Source of the DNA: Clytia hemisphaerica
Lineage: Eukaryota > Cnidaria > Hydrozoa > Leptothecata > Clytiidae
Direction: 5' to 3'
NCBI GenBank assembly: GCA_902728285.1
Contig: CACVBU010001153.1
Coordinates: 1,929,278-1,993,277 of the forward strand
DNA: 64,000 nucleotides
Translations under genes and position numbers: made by a program
Notes under the pieces: model-generated
The model's input: only the letters and a program-made list of their open reading frames with translations
Databases searched by the model: none
What the model was told of the DNA's origin: nothing
Shown: piece after piece, positions 1-10,049 of the stretch
Layout of the letters: the number at the start of each line of letters is the position of its first letter
Numbering within the stretch: the first letter of the stretch is position 1

Positions 1-999
1 CACTTACGGTTGAGTTGAGTTGAGTCTTATTCCCAGTGTTTCCATAAGTCTTGAAGTTGAAACGATTTTTCGGTCTCAAGTTATAACTCATCTACCAAAC
101 AGCGGTTGGTCGGTGAATGTTGATTGAACAGTGCGTGATGTGGTGATGCATCAGTTTATGTTGATAACGGTTAGAACTAGCTGGAACTAGAACTAGTTGG
201 CACCTGTGNGGGTCAGAGATGAGCAAACAGGAGTCAATGAAGGTAGGCGGAAGCCGTGTTCGTAACGGTTAACACTGTAAAGTGCATTGGATATGTTCAA
301 ACTGAAATAGAAAATTGAACAAAAACTAAGTCCTAATGTATATATGAAAATAAAGTAAAATTGAAGTTTGAATGACAAAGTTCTATGTGTAAGCTAAGTA
401 TAATTGAATGCTAGTAGAAAAATAAGTAATGAAAATGTATCTTAAACCTAATAGCCACTGTAATAAAGCAAAAGGCAAAGGAAGGGAAAGCAAAAAGAGA
501 AAAACTCACCAGCTGGCCTGAATGTGAAAGCTGTGTAGGCAGCATGTACACAGGGTGTGTTTGACTAACACCAAGTGTATGAAAAGTGACTAAGTTTGCA
601 TTGATAAGAGACTAATTTGATGTTGACTCCTTGAATGTCTCTGTTGAAGTGAGGCAAGTGGCTGAAATGACCTCTATTTATGCATTCTGCAGAACAGATG
701 CATAAATTACAGACCAAAAATTAATTTGACAAAAAATGAAATAAATTAGTGAAAATGCAAAGTAGATATTGAATTGACATAAATTAATGAATAAAATACT
801 GACCAAACATATAAATTTCACAAAACTAAAGAAAAATACCAAAAGTGGTAGAAAAGTGTGTAAATTGCAGACCAAACTGAAAAATGTAAACAAACATGAC
901 AAAAACAAATGAAGACACAGAAAATGACACTGTGAAAAATGGTGGGAGTGTTGTTTGGGACTCTGAGATTTTGAGAACTTAAGGTTGCCTGCCTTAACA
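1..999 (-). repeat. 3' LTR of the BEL/Pao element (left copy)
   Basis: This stretch repeats 7611-8596 almost base for base, including the run ending CCTTAACA just before the polypurine tract. In element orientation it starts TGTTAAGGCAGG at 999. It may continue beyond base 1. It includes the same MSYNLRPK start segment (ATG complement near 93) that opens the first reading frame in the 5' LTR copy. Confidence 0.85.
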
Positions 1000-1009
1000 C
1001 TCCCCCAAC
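1000..1009 (-). promoter_or_regulatory. Polypurine tract priming plus-strand DNA synthesis
   Basis: On the minus strand this reads GTTGGGGGAG and directly abuts the TGTTAAGG start of the 3' LTR. That is where an LTR retrotransposon needs its plus-strand primer. It fixes the element's orientation as minus and shows which LTR is 3'. Confidence 0.7.
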
Positions 1010-1050
1010 AGAATGAAAATTTTTTTTTTTTGTGATTATAAACTAAGGAT

Positions 1051-4000
1051 TCAATTCTTCAACCCATACAATTGTGAGGTGATATCAATTTCATCAATAC
1101 CATGGATCAATATCAATGAACGGACTGAACGATGGGTTGCACGTTTGGTTTTCTCGTTATTGTTTACATATTCGACATCAACTTCACGAATCTTTCCATC
1201 TCGACCATTGTTGACGTTCTGAATTCGACCAAATTGATAAGTAGATGCAAGACTTGACTCTTGCTTTGTGAAAAGCACGATATCTCCAGTTTTTATGTCT
1301 GTGTCGTTGTTGAACCATTTTGGTTGACTCATCAAGTTAGGTACATGAGCCGTGAGCCAGCACTCAAACCAAGTGTCGTAAATCTTTTTGTTTGTTCTAA
1401 TGATCTTGTCGTAGTCATTAGACACAGATAATGGTTCTGTCGGTGATCTTTCATTGTTACGCCCAAGAAGTAGACGATTTGGAGTTAGTAGATCTGACAT
1501 CTCGAAATGTTTATGATTTCCAACAGCTAGTGGTAAATTGTTGATTGTGTTTGAGATGGTTGATGCAAGTGTTTCCCAATGCAATATGGATAGACGTTCT
1601 TTGTTGATAGATTTTTCAATTGACTTCTTGATTTCAGATATCTTTCTCTCAACCCGACCATGAACATTATGTCCTCCAACAGGACACGTGGCAAATTCAA
1701 TGTTGAGCTTGGAATGTAGATGTTGTTGAATATCGACGAGGTTCAATTCCATGGTTTCACATGCTTTTATTAGTTGACTTCCCTCATCCACAAGTAGCTT
1801 TTTTGGATAGCCCACTTCACATGCCAATCTTGTAAATGCTTGAAGAAAAGCAAGAGTGTCATAATTATCCATGACCTTGATTTTTGTTGATGTCGTTGTT
1901 GCACAGCAAAATACTACCAGCCAAATTTTGACTGTGGTTCGTTTGTGATGCTGGGAGTATGATAAGAATGGACCAGCCAGATCAGTCATTGTGGTGTAGA
2001 AAGCAGGTGCAATTTTGAGATTATCCTCTGAGAGAGGACCCATGATGACATTGAACTTCCGCTTTAGCAGGTAGCGACATCGTGGACAGGATGATCTGAC
2101 CATCTTGACCAGTGATCGTCCTTCTAAGATATAACATTGCTGAAGAACGTAACGCCATGTTGTTTCCACTCCTGAGTGCATAGCGGTGGGGTGATTCCAA
2201 TGAATGTCCATAATAATTGAATATGCCAATGGGGAATTCTTGTCGACAAGTGGGACGCAAAAGGTTGAAGCAGTGAGGTCCTTCATCGTGGATGTTGCCT
2301 TTCCAAGTGTAGAGATTTGATCGGTTGGCAGGATACGTCCAGTGAAGTAAAGAATTCCATCCTTTTCCTCTGAGATCTTCTTGAACTTTGATCGATCGTT
2401 GAAGTGCTTCACCTCTTGTGTTGCCTTCTTGAAGAAGTATTGTCTGGAGTTGCTGATATCCTCATCGGTCAAAGATGGTAATTGATTTAGAGGATTGATT
2501 TTAGAAGTTATGGTAAATTTCTTTCGAAGAGCATTGATGTATTTGATGACATATCCCATGATTCTGATGACCGTGTGAAATCTTTTGAAGTTGGGATCCA
2601 ACAAGTAGCATGATAACTTGTACCTGTCTGATATAGCCTCAGGAAGTGTTAGTTTTGTGGAGGAAATGAAGCAATTGATAACTTCTTTTCGATCATCATC
2701 CCTTGATTCCTTTTTCATGAGTTGTTTCTCCTGAGCATTGAGTGAGATTTCCTGAACTGATTGGTCTGGAAATGTTGATGCGTCTTGATTCATCCATGGA
2801 TATCCTTGGATCCAGTGAGAATTTTGATCTATTTCTTTGATTGATTCACATCTTCTTGTGCCCAAGTCTGCGATCATGTCTTCGGACTTTAAGTATTTCC
2901 ATTCATTGATATCTGTGAATCGGTGTATTTCTGAAACTCTATTTCTTGTCCATTGCTTGAGATTCAGGTTGTCATTGCTAATCCAATATAATGTGATCTG
3001 TGAATCTGTGAATTTTATGGAAGACTTGTGCTTGTCTTTGAGGGCTTGTTTGATGGTATGTCCTGAATGAGCATTGATCATTGAAGCAAACAATTCAGCC
3101 CTTGGTTGGGTGTACTCTTGTGAAATCAGTTTTGAACGACCAAATATGAGTTGACACGAATGCAATCCATTTTTCCTTTGGAATCTGACATAAATAGCGA
3201 TACAGACAAGATATTTGCTGGCATCACCAAATTCAAGTGTCTGGATGTCCAAGTTTGCTGCATCGTCTGGGATGATTGCACGTTTGAATCTGACTTTCTT
3301 GATTTCATCCATCATCTCGAAATGATTGATCCAGAGACTTCTGAGGTTATCTGGAAGGACGTCATCCCAATCCATCTTTCTTTTGACCAGATCGTGGAGG
3401 TCCAACTTCATGGTTGCTACAATTGGAGTGATAAGTCCGGTGATGTCATATAACTCTGCAACTTTGGCAACACATTGACGTCGAGTTAGATCCTTTGGGA
3501 TTGTAGATTGCAGTGTTGGTTTTCGCCCTCGTGACTTCTTGGCAAAGTTGAGCTGTTGTACATCAAGTGAGATTTCGTCTTCATGAGGGAACCATCTAAG
3601 TCCAGCCACTGATACTGTTTCTCCATCATTTGATAGTGATTCTTGTGGTCTTTGTCCAGAGAAAGTGAACCCTTTTAGACTGAAACCACCATGACTGATG
3701 ACAACTTCAAGATCGTCTGCCAGTTTGTGGGCCAAGTTGACTGTTGGTGCTCCTGATAGGCAATCGTCGACATACACATCGTTTGAAACTATTTGATGGA
3801 TTTGTGGATACTCCTCTTTGAACAGTCGTGCAGTTTCCCTCAATCCTCTTTCTGCTTGATTGCCACTTGATTTGATACCATATATGAGGGTTTTGATCAC
3901 TTTTTCTTCTGGTGGCTTTGTAGAGTCGAGCTGATCTTGCCAAAGGTAACGCTGAAGACCCCAGTGGCTTGGATGTAGTTTGATTGAATTGTACATTTTT

Positions 4001-6621
4001 TGAACATCTGTGTGGAAAACCACGGAGTGACACCTCCACCGCACGAAGATGTCAACAAGACGGTTCATGTTATTCCTTCCCTTGGCGAGAAGGTCATTGA
4101 GCGAAAATCCAGAGTTGGTGGTCATGGATGCATCGAATACCACCCGACATGGTGTTGATACTGATGATTCTTTCCAAACGGCGCGCCATGGGATGTAATT
4201 TTGTAGATTTGATTGCGCCAATGACTGTTGCATTTCCTTCGGGAGGTTTTTGACATAGTCGACGTAGCCAAGTTTTTGGAGTTTGTGTTCGGAGTTAATG
4301 ATGTCATCTTTGTCATCAGGGTTTTTGACGAGTCTGTGAAGCTGTTGATTATACACTTTGAGAGCAATGCCTCGATTTGGAGATAATCTGCTTGGACTGT
4401 CCATGAGTGGAAGAGTAGCAATTGACTGGTGGTTTTGTATGTCCACTGTGACAGAATCATCTATGAATTGTTGTTCAGTTTCTTCTTTGATGCTCATGAT
4501 CTCGTTGGTGAGGTTTTTGCATTTGGCACATCCTCTGCAACTGACGCAACGAAAAGTTTGTTCACTTCCAGCACGTTCTGCTTCGTTGAAGGTGTTGATT
4601 GTTGATTGTTCATCATCAAAATGATTACTCTTACTGTTGAAGACGTCACCAATTTGTGATAGATAACCGAGTAAACGAATGTCTGGATTAACGTCATACC
4701 CATTGTGAAAAAGACGAAGTTGGTTTGATACAAAGTGTGTTGATAAGTGTGCTGCACCAATCCTGTTGAAGACCTCATGAGGTCCCCCAATGATGCCAAA
4801 TGAACCATCTGTGTTGACGAACTGTGATCTGTATATGGTAAGTCCGGATGGTAGTTGAAAGACAGGTTCTGGAAAATAGCGATTGTACTTCATCCCAATC
4901 ATGAAATCTACATCACCTCCGATTGATTTAGGAACGCTAGGAAGGAATTGAATATTGTTACCTTCCTTGATGTAGCAATCTTTGATGTCATCGTAAACTT
5001 TTCCCTGTAGTGGATATTGTGGAAAGGTTTCAGTGATACGATCCATACATGGGCCAATCATCACGGCTTGTGATCCATGGCTGAGTGGAATTGATATTTT
5101 GTAGATACCACGTCTTGATACATTCTTTGAGCCACCAACACCATTCATTTCGACTTCGTATGATGAGTGTTTGACAGCGTTGGGTCCCAGGTGTCTGACT
5201 GCTTCGAAGCGACTGACAAAGTCACTGCAGCCAGTGTCGTAGAAGATCGTGTACGTTCGCTTGTTGATGCAGATTGACTGTAGCATAAAGATAGCATTGT
5301 TTGAGTCATCCACTTGTTGATGATGATTTGATTTGAATGTACTATGATAAATCCTGATGTCCTTTGAATAGGTTGGTAGTGGATGTTTTCGGATGCAAAC
5401 GTCCTTGTAGTGTTCCAGGATGTCCTTGTTGACTTGTTCCAGCTTGTGTTCGTCGCAGACAAGGATATGCTTCTTGATCTTTTCATTAGCGTGTGACGGA
5501 TGTTGACAAATAAATCTGTGTTGACATCTCCCTTCATTGTGTTTGCCTGTGCTGATCTTCGCTCCAGGGTAGAGGCATTGATGGCACAGGCTGTTGTCTT
5601 TGAGGAACTTCAGACGTTGGTCAGCTGTCATGTCAACGAACGTCTTACACGAGAAGTATTGGATCAGCTTGGTGTTCTTCGGGCCATTGGTCGGAACGTG
5701 ATCATTGGCACCACAAATGAAGCATGTTGACAATGATGGTTGTTGAGGTGGTGTTGGTTGTCTTGGTTGTTGACCAAAGTAGGATGATCCTCTTCCTTTC
5801 TGCCTTCCATCTTTATCCTTGTCTTTCCCAGGGGTGGTGCCAACATTTGAGTGAAGGATGGTAACTTGTTGTTGGATTTTGATCTCCTTCTCCAAAAAGT
5901 CGATCATGAGCTTCCATTTATATTTTCCCTCTCTCGGATTGTCACAGCTGTATGTAAGCCATCTCATCAGTCTGCTTTGGCCCAACTTGTTTGAGAGGTG
6001 TGTAAGTGCGTCCCCATAGTATAATTCATTCTCGATGTGATGCGTTGAGGCTAGAAGCATCAAATCTCGCATGGTATTGACGATTTTGCTGAGCGATTCT
6101 GTGATCTTGGTTGAGTCTTTAACCTTCATATCAATGGATGTGAGGGTTGCGAGCTTTTGCGAAAGTAGTAGCTTTCGGTCTCCAAAGGCGTCCTTGAGTC
6201 GAAGCCAGATTTCATCGATGTCATTTACGTTCTTAACAAGTTCAAACGCATGTTTTCCAAGGTGATTGTTTTTCACAAAGTCTGGTTGTAAGGATGTTGG
6301 AACGTGATCAGAATAAAGTTTTTTGAAGTTGTCAATGAATGTGTAAATATCAATCTCAGCTTCGTAACCAATGAATTTGGGCAATTTGATATTTAGTTGA
6401 ACCTTTTTGAAAGAGTCAAGTTTATCAAGTTCTCGAGATTTCATTTCATCGTTTATGGTCTTTTCATACTGTTGAGCAGATTTGTGAAGTGTATCGTAGT
6501 TTGTCTTGATTGGACCATAGACTGCTGCACTGGTGTTGAGTTCAATCAGTTCCTTTAGGTTTTCTGAGATAGTGCTAACTTCTGACATGCGTGATTGTAG
6601 TTGCTTTTTGCGTAATTTCAA
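1051..6621 (-). CDS. BEL/Pao Gag-Pol polyprotein, 1856 residues, intact
   Basis: A single uninterrupted frame for retrotransposon replication. Domains in order: a DUF1759-like gag region at about residues 70-260; a Cys/His-rich zinc-binding region at 300-395 (CFICGANDH, then CHQC); an aspartic protease with DTGC at about 462-465; reverse transcriptase with FHTDV near 870 and the catalytic YVDD at 950-953; RNase H with FGDAS near 1131, PRAEL near 1173 and FTDSQ near 1204; and integrase with an HHCC zinc finger (HPTAMHSG near 1477, SCPRC near 1511). The catalytic core has D at about 1547, D at about 1612 and E at about 1658, followed by a C-terminal tail. All key residues are present, so the protein could be active. 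The frame is open upstream of the first ATG to about 6753 and overlaps the previous ORF, which suggests translation by frameshift rather than from 6621. The protease has DTGC instead of the commoner DTG/DSG followed by Ala or Ser. Confidence 0.93.
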   Translation of the reverse strand: MKLRKKQLQSRMSEVSTISENLKELIELNTSAAVYGPIKTNYDTLHKSAQQYEKTINDEMKSRELDKLDSFKKVQLNIKLPKFIGYEAEIDIYTFIDNFKKLYSDHVPTSLQPDFVKNNHLGKHAFELVKNVNDIDEIWLRLKDAFGDRKLLLSQKLATLTSIDMKVKDSTKITESLSKIVNTMRDLMLLASTHHIENELYYGDALTHLSNKLGQSRLMRWLTYSCDNPREGKYKWKLMIDFLEKEIKIQQQVTILHSNVGTTPGKDKDKDGRQKGRGSSYFGQQPRQPTPPQQPSLSTCFICGANDHVPTNGPKNTKLIQYFSCKTFVDMTADQRLKFLKDNSLCHQCLYPGAKISTGKHNEGRCQHRFICQHPSHANEKIKKHILVCDEHKLEQVNKDILEHYKDVCIRKHPLPTYSKDIRIYHSTFKSNHHQQVDDSNNAIFMLQSICINKRTYTIFYDTGCSDFVSRFEAVRHLGPNAVKHSSYEVEMNGVGGSKNVSRRGIYKISIPLSHGSQAVMIGPCMDRITETFPQYPLQGKVYDDIKDCYIKEGNNIQFLPSVPKSIGGDVDFMIGMKYNRYFPEPVFQLPSGLTIYRSQFVNTDGSFGIIGGPHEVFNRIGAAHLSTHFVSNQLRLFHNGYDVNPDIRLLGYLSQIGDVFNSKSNHFDDEQSTINTFNEAERAGSEQTFRCVSCRGCAKCKNLTNEIMSIKEETEQQFIDDSVTVDIQNHQSIATLPLMDSPSRLSPNRGIALKVYNQQLHRLVKNPDDKDDIINSEHKLQKLGYVDYVKNLPKEMQQSLAQSNLQNYIPWRAVWKESSVSTPCRVVFDASMTTNSGFSLNDLLAKGRNNMNRLVDIFVRWRCHSVVFHTDVQKMYNSIKLHPSHWGLQRYLWQDQLDSTKPPEEKVIKTLIYGIKSSGNQAERGLRETARLFKEEYPQIHQIVSNDVYVDDCLSGAPTVNLAHKLADDLEVVISHGGFSLKGFTFSGQRPQESLSNDGETVSVAGLRWFPHEDEISLDVQQLNFAKKSRGRKPTLQSTIPKDLTRRQCVAKVAELYDITGLITPIVATMKLDLHDLVKRKMDWDDVLPDNLRSLWINHFEMMDEIKKVRFKRAIIPDDAANLDIQTLEFGDASKYLVCIAIYVRFQRKNGLHSCQLIFGRSKLISQEYTQPRAELFASMINAHSGHTIKQALKDKHKSSIKFTDSQITLYWISNDNLNLKQWTRNRVSEIHRFTDINEWKYLKSEDMIADLGTRRCESIKEIDQNSHWIQGYPWMNQDASTFPDQSVQEISLNAQEKQLMKKESRDDDRKEVINCFISSTKLTLPEAISDRYKLSCYLLDPNFKRFHTVIRIMGYVIKYINALRKKFTITSKINPLNQLPSLTDEDISNSRQYFFKKATQEVKHFNDRSKFKKISEEKDGILYFTGRILPTDQISTLGKATSTMKDLTASTFCVPLVDKNSPLAYSIIMDIHWNHPTAMHSGVETTWRYVLQQCYILEGRSLVKMVRSSCPRCRYLLKRKFNVIMGPLSEDNLKIAPAFYTTMTDLAGPFLSYSQHHKRTTVKIWLVVFCCATTTSTKIKVMDNYDTLAFLQAFTRLACEVGYPKKLLVDEGSQLIKACETMELNLVDIQQHLHSKLNIEFATCPVGGHNVHGRVERKISEIKKSIEKSINKERLSILHWETLASTISNTINNLPLAVGNHKHFEMSDLLTPNRLLLGRNNERSPTEPLSVSNDYDKIIRTNKKIYDTWFECWLTAHVPNLMSQPKWFNNDTDIKTGDIVLFTKQESSLASTYQFGRIQNVNNGRDGKIREVDVEYVNNNEKTKRATHRSVRSLILIHGIDEIDITSQLYGLKN

Positions 6622-6674
6622 GTCATCATTTGTAACAGTTGTGATGGTGACGGTAAAGACTTTGGTGAGATATT

Positions 6675-7067
6675 CTATTGCCCGTGTAGCTTCTTCAGCG
6701 ATAAAGGTTGATTTTTGAGAATTGACAGATTGAGTCTCTTGGTAGTGGTAAGATCAATATCTTGAATTTGTTTCTGAATAATTTGGACATAGGTAGCAAC
6801 CTCATTGATTGTTGAAGAGTATGGCTTACCATATTTTTGTTCATAGTTTTCCAGAGAGTCTCGATGGTCTTGGAGTAAGAAACGTAGCTCTCTATCTTTA
6901 TCTCTGTACTTCTTGCGGAGCGCCTGGATGTCAGTGATGCAACGTTTCATGACATCAGTCGATTGTTTGATTAGAGGTGGAGCAAAGTCTTGAATGATGT
7001 CAAGGATTTCATCTTGATAGCCAATGAGCGAGAACAACAATGCTTTAACTTCTGGTTTACCGTCCAT
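6675..7067 (-). CDS. BEL/Pao upstream ORF, coiled-coil Gag N-terminal part (130 residues)
   Basis: This frame starts MDGKPEVKALL and is rich in charged heptad-like sequence (ALRKKYRDKDRELRFLLQ), which suggests a coiled coil. It ends in TAG at 6675-6677. The Gag-Pol frame is already open from about 6753, so the two overlap by about 79 nt in the -1 relation. In many BEL/Pao elements gag and pol are one ORF, so this segment is probably the N-terminal part of Gag, joined either by -1 frameshifting or separated by an old indel. I see no textbook X-XXY-YYZ slippery site in the overlap. The nearest candidate is a run of A residues around 6715. Confidence 0.6.
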   Translation of the reverse strand: MDGKPEVKALLFSLIGYQDEILDIIQDFAPPLIKQSTDVMKRCITDIQALRKKYRDKDRELRFLLQDHRDSLENYEQKYGKPYSSTINEVATYVQIIQKQIQDIDLTTTKRLNLSILKNQPLSLKKLHGQ

Positions 7068-7696
7068 TGGATGACTTGGTCGGACGACGGTTGAAGTTGG
7101 TCGGACGACAGTTGAAGTTGGTCGGACGACAGTTGAAGTTGGTCGGACGACAGTTGAAGTTGGTCGGACGACAGTTGAAGTTGGTCGGACGACAGTTGAA
7201 GTTGGTCGGACGACGGTTGAAGTTGGTCGGACGACGGTTGAAGTTGGTCGGACGACGGTTGAAGTTGGTCGGACGACGGTTGAAGTTGGTCGGACGACAA
7301 GTGAGTTGAGTCGGACGACAAGTGAGTTGAGTCGGACGACAAGTGAGTTGAGTCGGACGACAAGTGAGTTGAGTCGGACGACAAGTGAGTTGAGTCGGAC
7401 GACAAGTGAGTTGAGTCGGACGACAAGTGAGTTGAGTCGGACGACAAGTGAGTTGAGTCGGACGACAAGTGAGTTGAGTCGGACGACAAGTGAGTTGAGT
7501 CGGACGACAAGTGAGTTGAGTCGGACGACAAGTGAGTTGAGTCGGACGACAAGTGAGTTGAGTCGGACGACAAGTGAGTTGAGTCGGACGACAAGTGAGT
7601 TGTATCACTTACGGTTGAGTTGAGTTGAGTCTTATTCCCAGTGTTTCCATAAGTCTTGAAGTTGAAACGATTTTTCGGTCTCAAGTTATAACTCAT
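6971..7696 (-). CDS. Repeat-containing ORF starting inside the 5' LTR (241 residues)
   Basis: The frame starts MSYNLRPKNRFNFKTYG within the LTR, then runs through about 15 copies of the heptad THLSSDS and about 10 copies of QLQPSSD or QLQLSSD, and ends about 97 nt into the next ORF. The repeat unit is 21 bp, so copy number can change without changing the frame, and all three frames through the array stay open. An open frame there is therefore weak evidence of coding. The non-repeat start MSYNLRPKNRF, also preserved in the other LTR, argues modestly that it is real. It could be an N-terminal Gag extension joined to the downstream ORF by a -1 shift. Confidence 0.4.
   Translation of the reverse strand: MSYNLRPKNRFNFKTYGNTGNKTQLNSTVSDTTHLSSDSTHLSSDSTHLSSDSTHLSSDSTHLSSDSTHLSSDSTHLSSDSTHLSSDSTHLSSDSTHLSSDSTHLSSDSTHLSSDSTHLSSDSTHLSSDSTHLSSDQLQPSSDQLQPSSDQLQPSSDQLQPSSDQLQLSSDQLQLSSDQLQLSSDQLQLSSDQLQLSSDQLQPSSDQVIQWTVNQKLKHCCSRSLAIKMKSLTSFKTLLHL
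7075..7297. repeat. 21-bp minisatellite, array A
   Basis: About ten head-to-tail copies of a 21-bp unit based on GTTGGTCGGACGACRGTTGAA. Two subtypes differ at one base (CAGTTG or CGGTTG) and occur in blocks, as expected from unequal crossing over or slippage. Each unit encodes QLQPSSD or QLQLSSD on the minus strand. Confidence 0.95.
7298..7603. repeat. 21-bp minisatellite, array B
   Basis: About fifteen nearly perfect copies of a 21-bp unit containing GAGTCGGACGACAAGTGAGTT, sharing the TCGGACGACA core with array A. It encodes THLSSDS on the minus strand. The copies look identical, which implies recent homogenisation. The array ends directly at the LTR copy that starts at 7611. Confidence 0.95.
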
Positions 7697-8596
7697 CTAC
7701 CAAACAGCGGTTGGTCGGTGAATGTTGATTGAACAGTGCGTGATGTGGTGATGCATCAGTTTATGTTGATAACGGTTGATAGCGGCTCTGTTTGAATGTG
7801 GGGTCAGAGATGAGCAAACAGGATAGGAGTCAATGAAGGTAGGCGGAAGCCGTGTTCGTAACGGTTAACACTGTAGTGTGCATTGAATATGTTCAAACTG
7901 AAATAGAAAATTGAACAAAAACTAAGTCCTAATGTATATATGAAAATAAAGTAAAATTGAAGTTTGAATGACAAAGTTCTATGTGTAAGCTAAGTATAAT
8001 TGAATGCTAGTAGAAAAATAAGTAATGAAAAATGTATCTTAAACCTAATAGCCACTGTAAGAAAGCAAAAGGCAAAGGAGGGGAAAGCAAAAAGAGAAAA
8101 ACTCACCAGCTGGCCTGAATGTGAAAGCTGTGTAGGCAGCATGTACACAGGGTGTGTTAGACTAACACCAAGTGTATGAAAAGTGATTAAGTTTGTGTTG
8201 ATAAGAGACTAATTTGATGTTGACTCCTTGAATGTCTCTGTTGAAGTGAGGCAAGTGGCTGAAATGACCTCTATTTATGCATTCTGCAGAACAGATGCAT
8301 AAATTACAGACCAAAAATTAATTTGACAAAAAATGAAATAAATTAGTGAAAATGTAAAGTAGATATTGAATTGACATAAATTAATGAATAAAATACTGAC
8401 CAAACATATAAATTTCACAAAACTAAAGAAAAATACCAAAAGTGGTAGAAAAGTGTGTAAATTGCAGACCAAACTGAAAAATGTAAACAAACATGACAAA
8501 AACAAATGAAGACACAGAAAATGACACTGTGAAAAATGGTGGGAGTGTTGTTTGGGACTCTGAGATTTTGAGAACTTAAGGTTGCCTGCCTTAACA
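7611..8596 (-). repeat. 5' LTR of the BEL/Pao element (right copy)
   Basis: The counterpart of 1-999. Its minus-strand start TGTTAAGG at 8596 borders unrelated DNA (GGCTGTGG). Its inner limit is uncertain because the 3' LTR cannot be followed past base 1; 7611 is where identity to base 1 begins. I could not identify a primer binding site just inside this limit. Confidence 0.82.
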
Positions 8597-9650
8597 GGCT
8601 GTGGTGAAACAATTTTGCACCGGAACAACCCCTGGAAATTTTGGATGACAAACTATCCTCTGGCCTGGAAACTATGGGTTGACAGACCTGCCAACTTGAG
8701 ATGTTCATTTTGCGTGAGATAAAAATTTCGAAGCAAAATCCGAAATCTTAGTCCGATTTTTCCGATTTTCCGATTTCGGAAACTGGAAAATTTTTTCAAA
8801 CATCAGAAAAATGGAAAATTTTTTCGTTTTTTTCGGAAAATCAGAAAATCTGGGAAACTTTTTTCAAATAATCGGAAAAACGAGGAAATTTTTTTCAAAT
8901 GTCAAAAATGCGTGAGAAATCAAACTTTTGAAAAATTGGGTGAGACAGTGTTGGAATGCGTGAGTCTCACGTCCAATGCGTGAGAGTTGGCACCTCTGGG
9001 TTGACACCCTTGGGAAGTGAAATTTTGTGAAAAAGGGACTGGAAAATGAATATTGATGTCAGTTTAGGAGGAGAGAACCCCCTGGAAACCTTTAATAACC
9101 TTCTTGATTGGAAATCTGAAAAATTAACAAAAGCCCCTTGGAAAATCAAGGCTCAGACCCCCCTGCGCCCTGGAAAAGTTTGTCAATACCCTTATGGTTT
9201 AAAAATGGAATAGCCCATTAACCAGCACATTTTTATCTTTCTCCTTCTTCATTTATCTTCAATGAAGCACTCGAAGTTTATTGAAGTTAACATCATAGGG
9301 TCCACCCCCACAGAAATTTGGGGGTACCTAAAAAAAAGAGTTAAAAAAGCCAGAAATGGGTTTAGGGCTAAGTCGTGGTGGGGGTTGAGGGGAGCCGAAA
9401 GCTCTGAGATATTTGATCTTATCATGCCTAAAAGTTGTTAAAAATTAGTAGAAAACGAGCTTGAATTGCTGGTACTTCAAAGAATGAAATAGTATAAAGT
9501 TAAATGAATCATGACAATGAGCCATATTTTAGGAATATTTAACAAGTGACACTTTCTATTTCATTTGTTACAGTCATTACTTCAATACTTATTTTTTCAA
9601 TTTTTCTCTCATAAGTATATTATGTGAACTTCTAGTTACTACTCTAAGAG
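8597..9650. other. Intergenic, degenerate repeat DNA, no gene
   Basis: I find no coding exon. The stretch holds scattered CCCCTGGAAA-type motifs that recur at 23710-24370, a run of TTTTCGGAAAATCNGAAAA-like simple sequence at 8740-8910, and a segment at about 9147-9255 that is repeated almost exactly at 10796-10910. These look like remains of old elements into which the BEL element inserted. Confidence 0.6.
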
Positions 9651-9664
9651 AGGGGCGTTTCTCA

Positions 9665-10049
9665 ATACACCTTTCCCGTAATTCAAATTTCTCAGAAATG
9701 GCCCGGGAAAATGTGCGCTCCACCGTTGTGTATAAAATTGTTTGGGAGGTAAAAAACGCGTTTTTGCCTGCGAGGGGTTAGGGAAAGTGGGTTTTGAGCC
9801 TCTAACTTTTGACAGCGACCTTCTTTTGGCAAAATATTTTCAGGGTGGTATGATATCATGAATAGATTGAACATACTAAAATTTGAGGGGATTTTGTTCG
9901 ACAGAACTTAAGAAAAGCTCAAAAAACCAACTTTCCCTAAGGGAACGCAGGCAAAAACGGGTTTTTTACCTCCATAGACCAAACGGTGGAGAGCATCAAA
10001 ATAATGCGCGCGCATTAGTTTTACGAATTACGGAAAGGTGTATTCCACC
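9665..10049. repeat. Palindromic foldback element
   Basis: The left half (AATACACCTTTCCCGTAATT, then a CTCCACCG segment, then GGTAAAAAACGCGTTTTTGCC) returns as its reverse complement in the right half (GGCAAAAACGGGTTTTTTACC, CGGTGGAG, AATTACGGAAAGGTGTATT). The arms are diverged but align along most of their length, as in a non-autonomous foldback element. No coding capacity is seen. Confidence 0.7.

Larger units (their letters stand above)
1..8596 (-). mobile_element. BEL/Pao LTR retrotransposon, 3' LTR reaching the window edge
   Basis: The element lies on the minus strand: 5' LTR at about 7611-8596, internal coding region, polypurine tract at 1000-1009 and 3' LTR at 1-999. Two nearly identical stretches (from 1 and from 7611) bracket a polyprotein with gag, aspartic protease, reverse transcriptase, RNase H and integrase in the BEL/Pao order. 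The minus-strand LTR starts TGTTAAGG, as expected for a TG..CA LTR. The two LTRs are similar but not identical: around 175-215 against 7782-7805 they differ by a small replacement, and position 209 is an ambiguous base. The element is therefore not a brand-new insertion, or one LTR has been altered. The target site duplication cannot be checked because the left end is at or beyond the window edge. The element carries its own promoter in the LTR and has no evident tie to the host genes. Confidence 0.93.

Noticed and set aside
7067-7623. Plus-strand open frames through the minisatellites and the array as a possible CRISPR
   Set aside because: The 21-bp unit keeps all frames open. The units abut with no unique spacers, and the host is a eukaryote.
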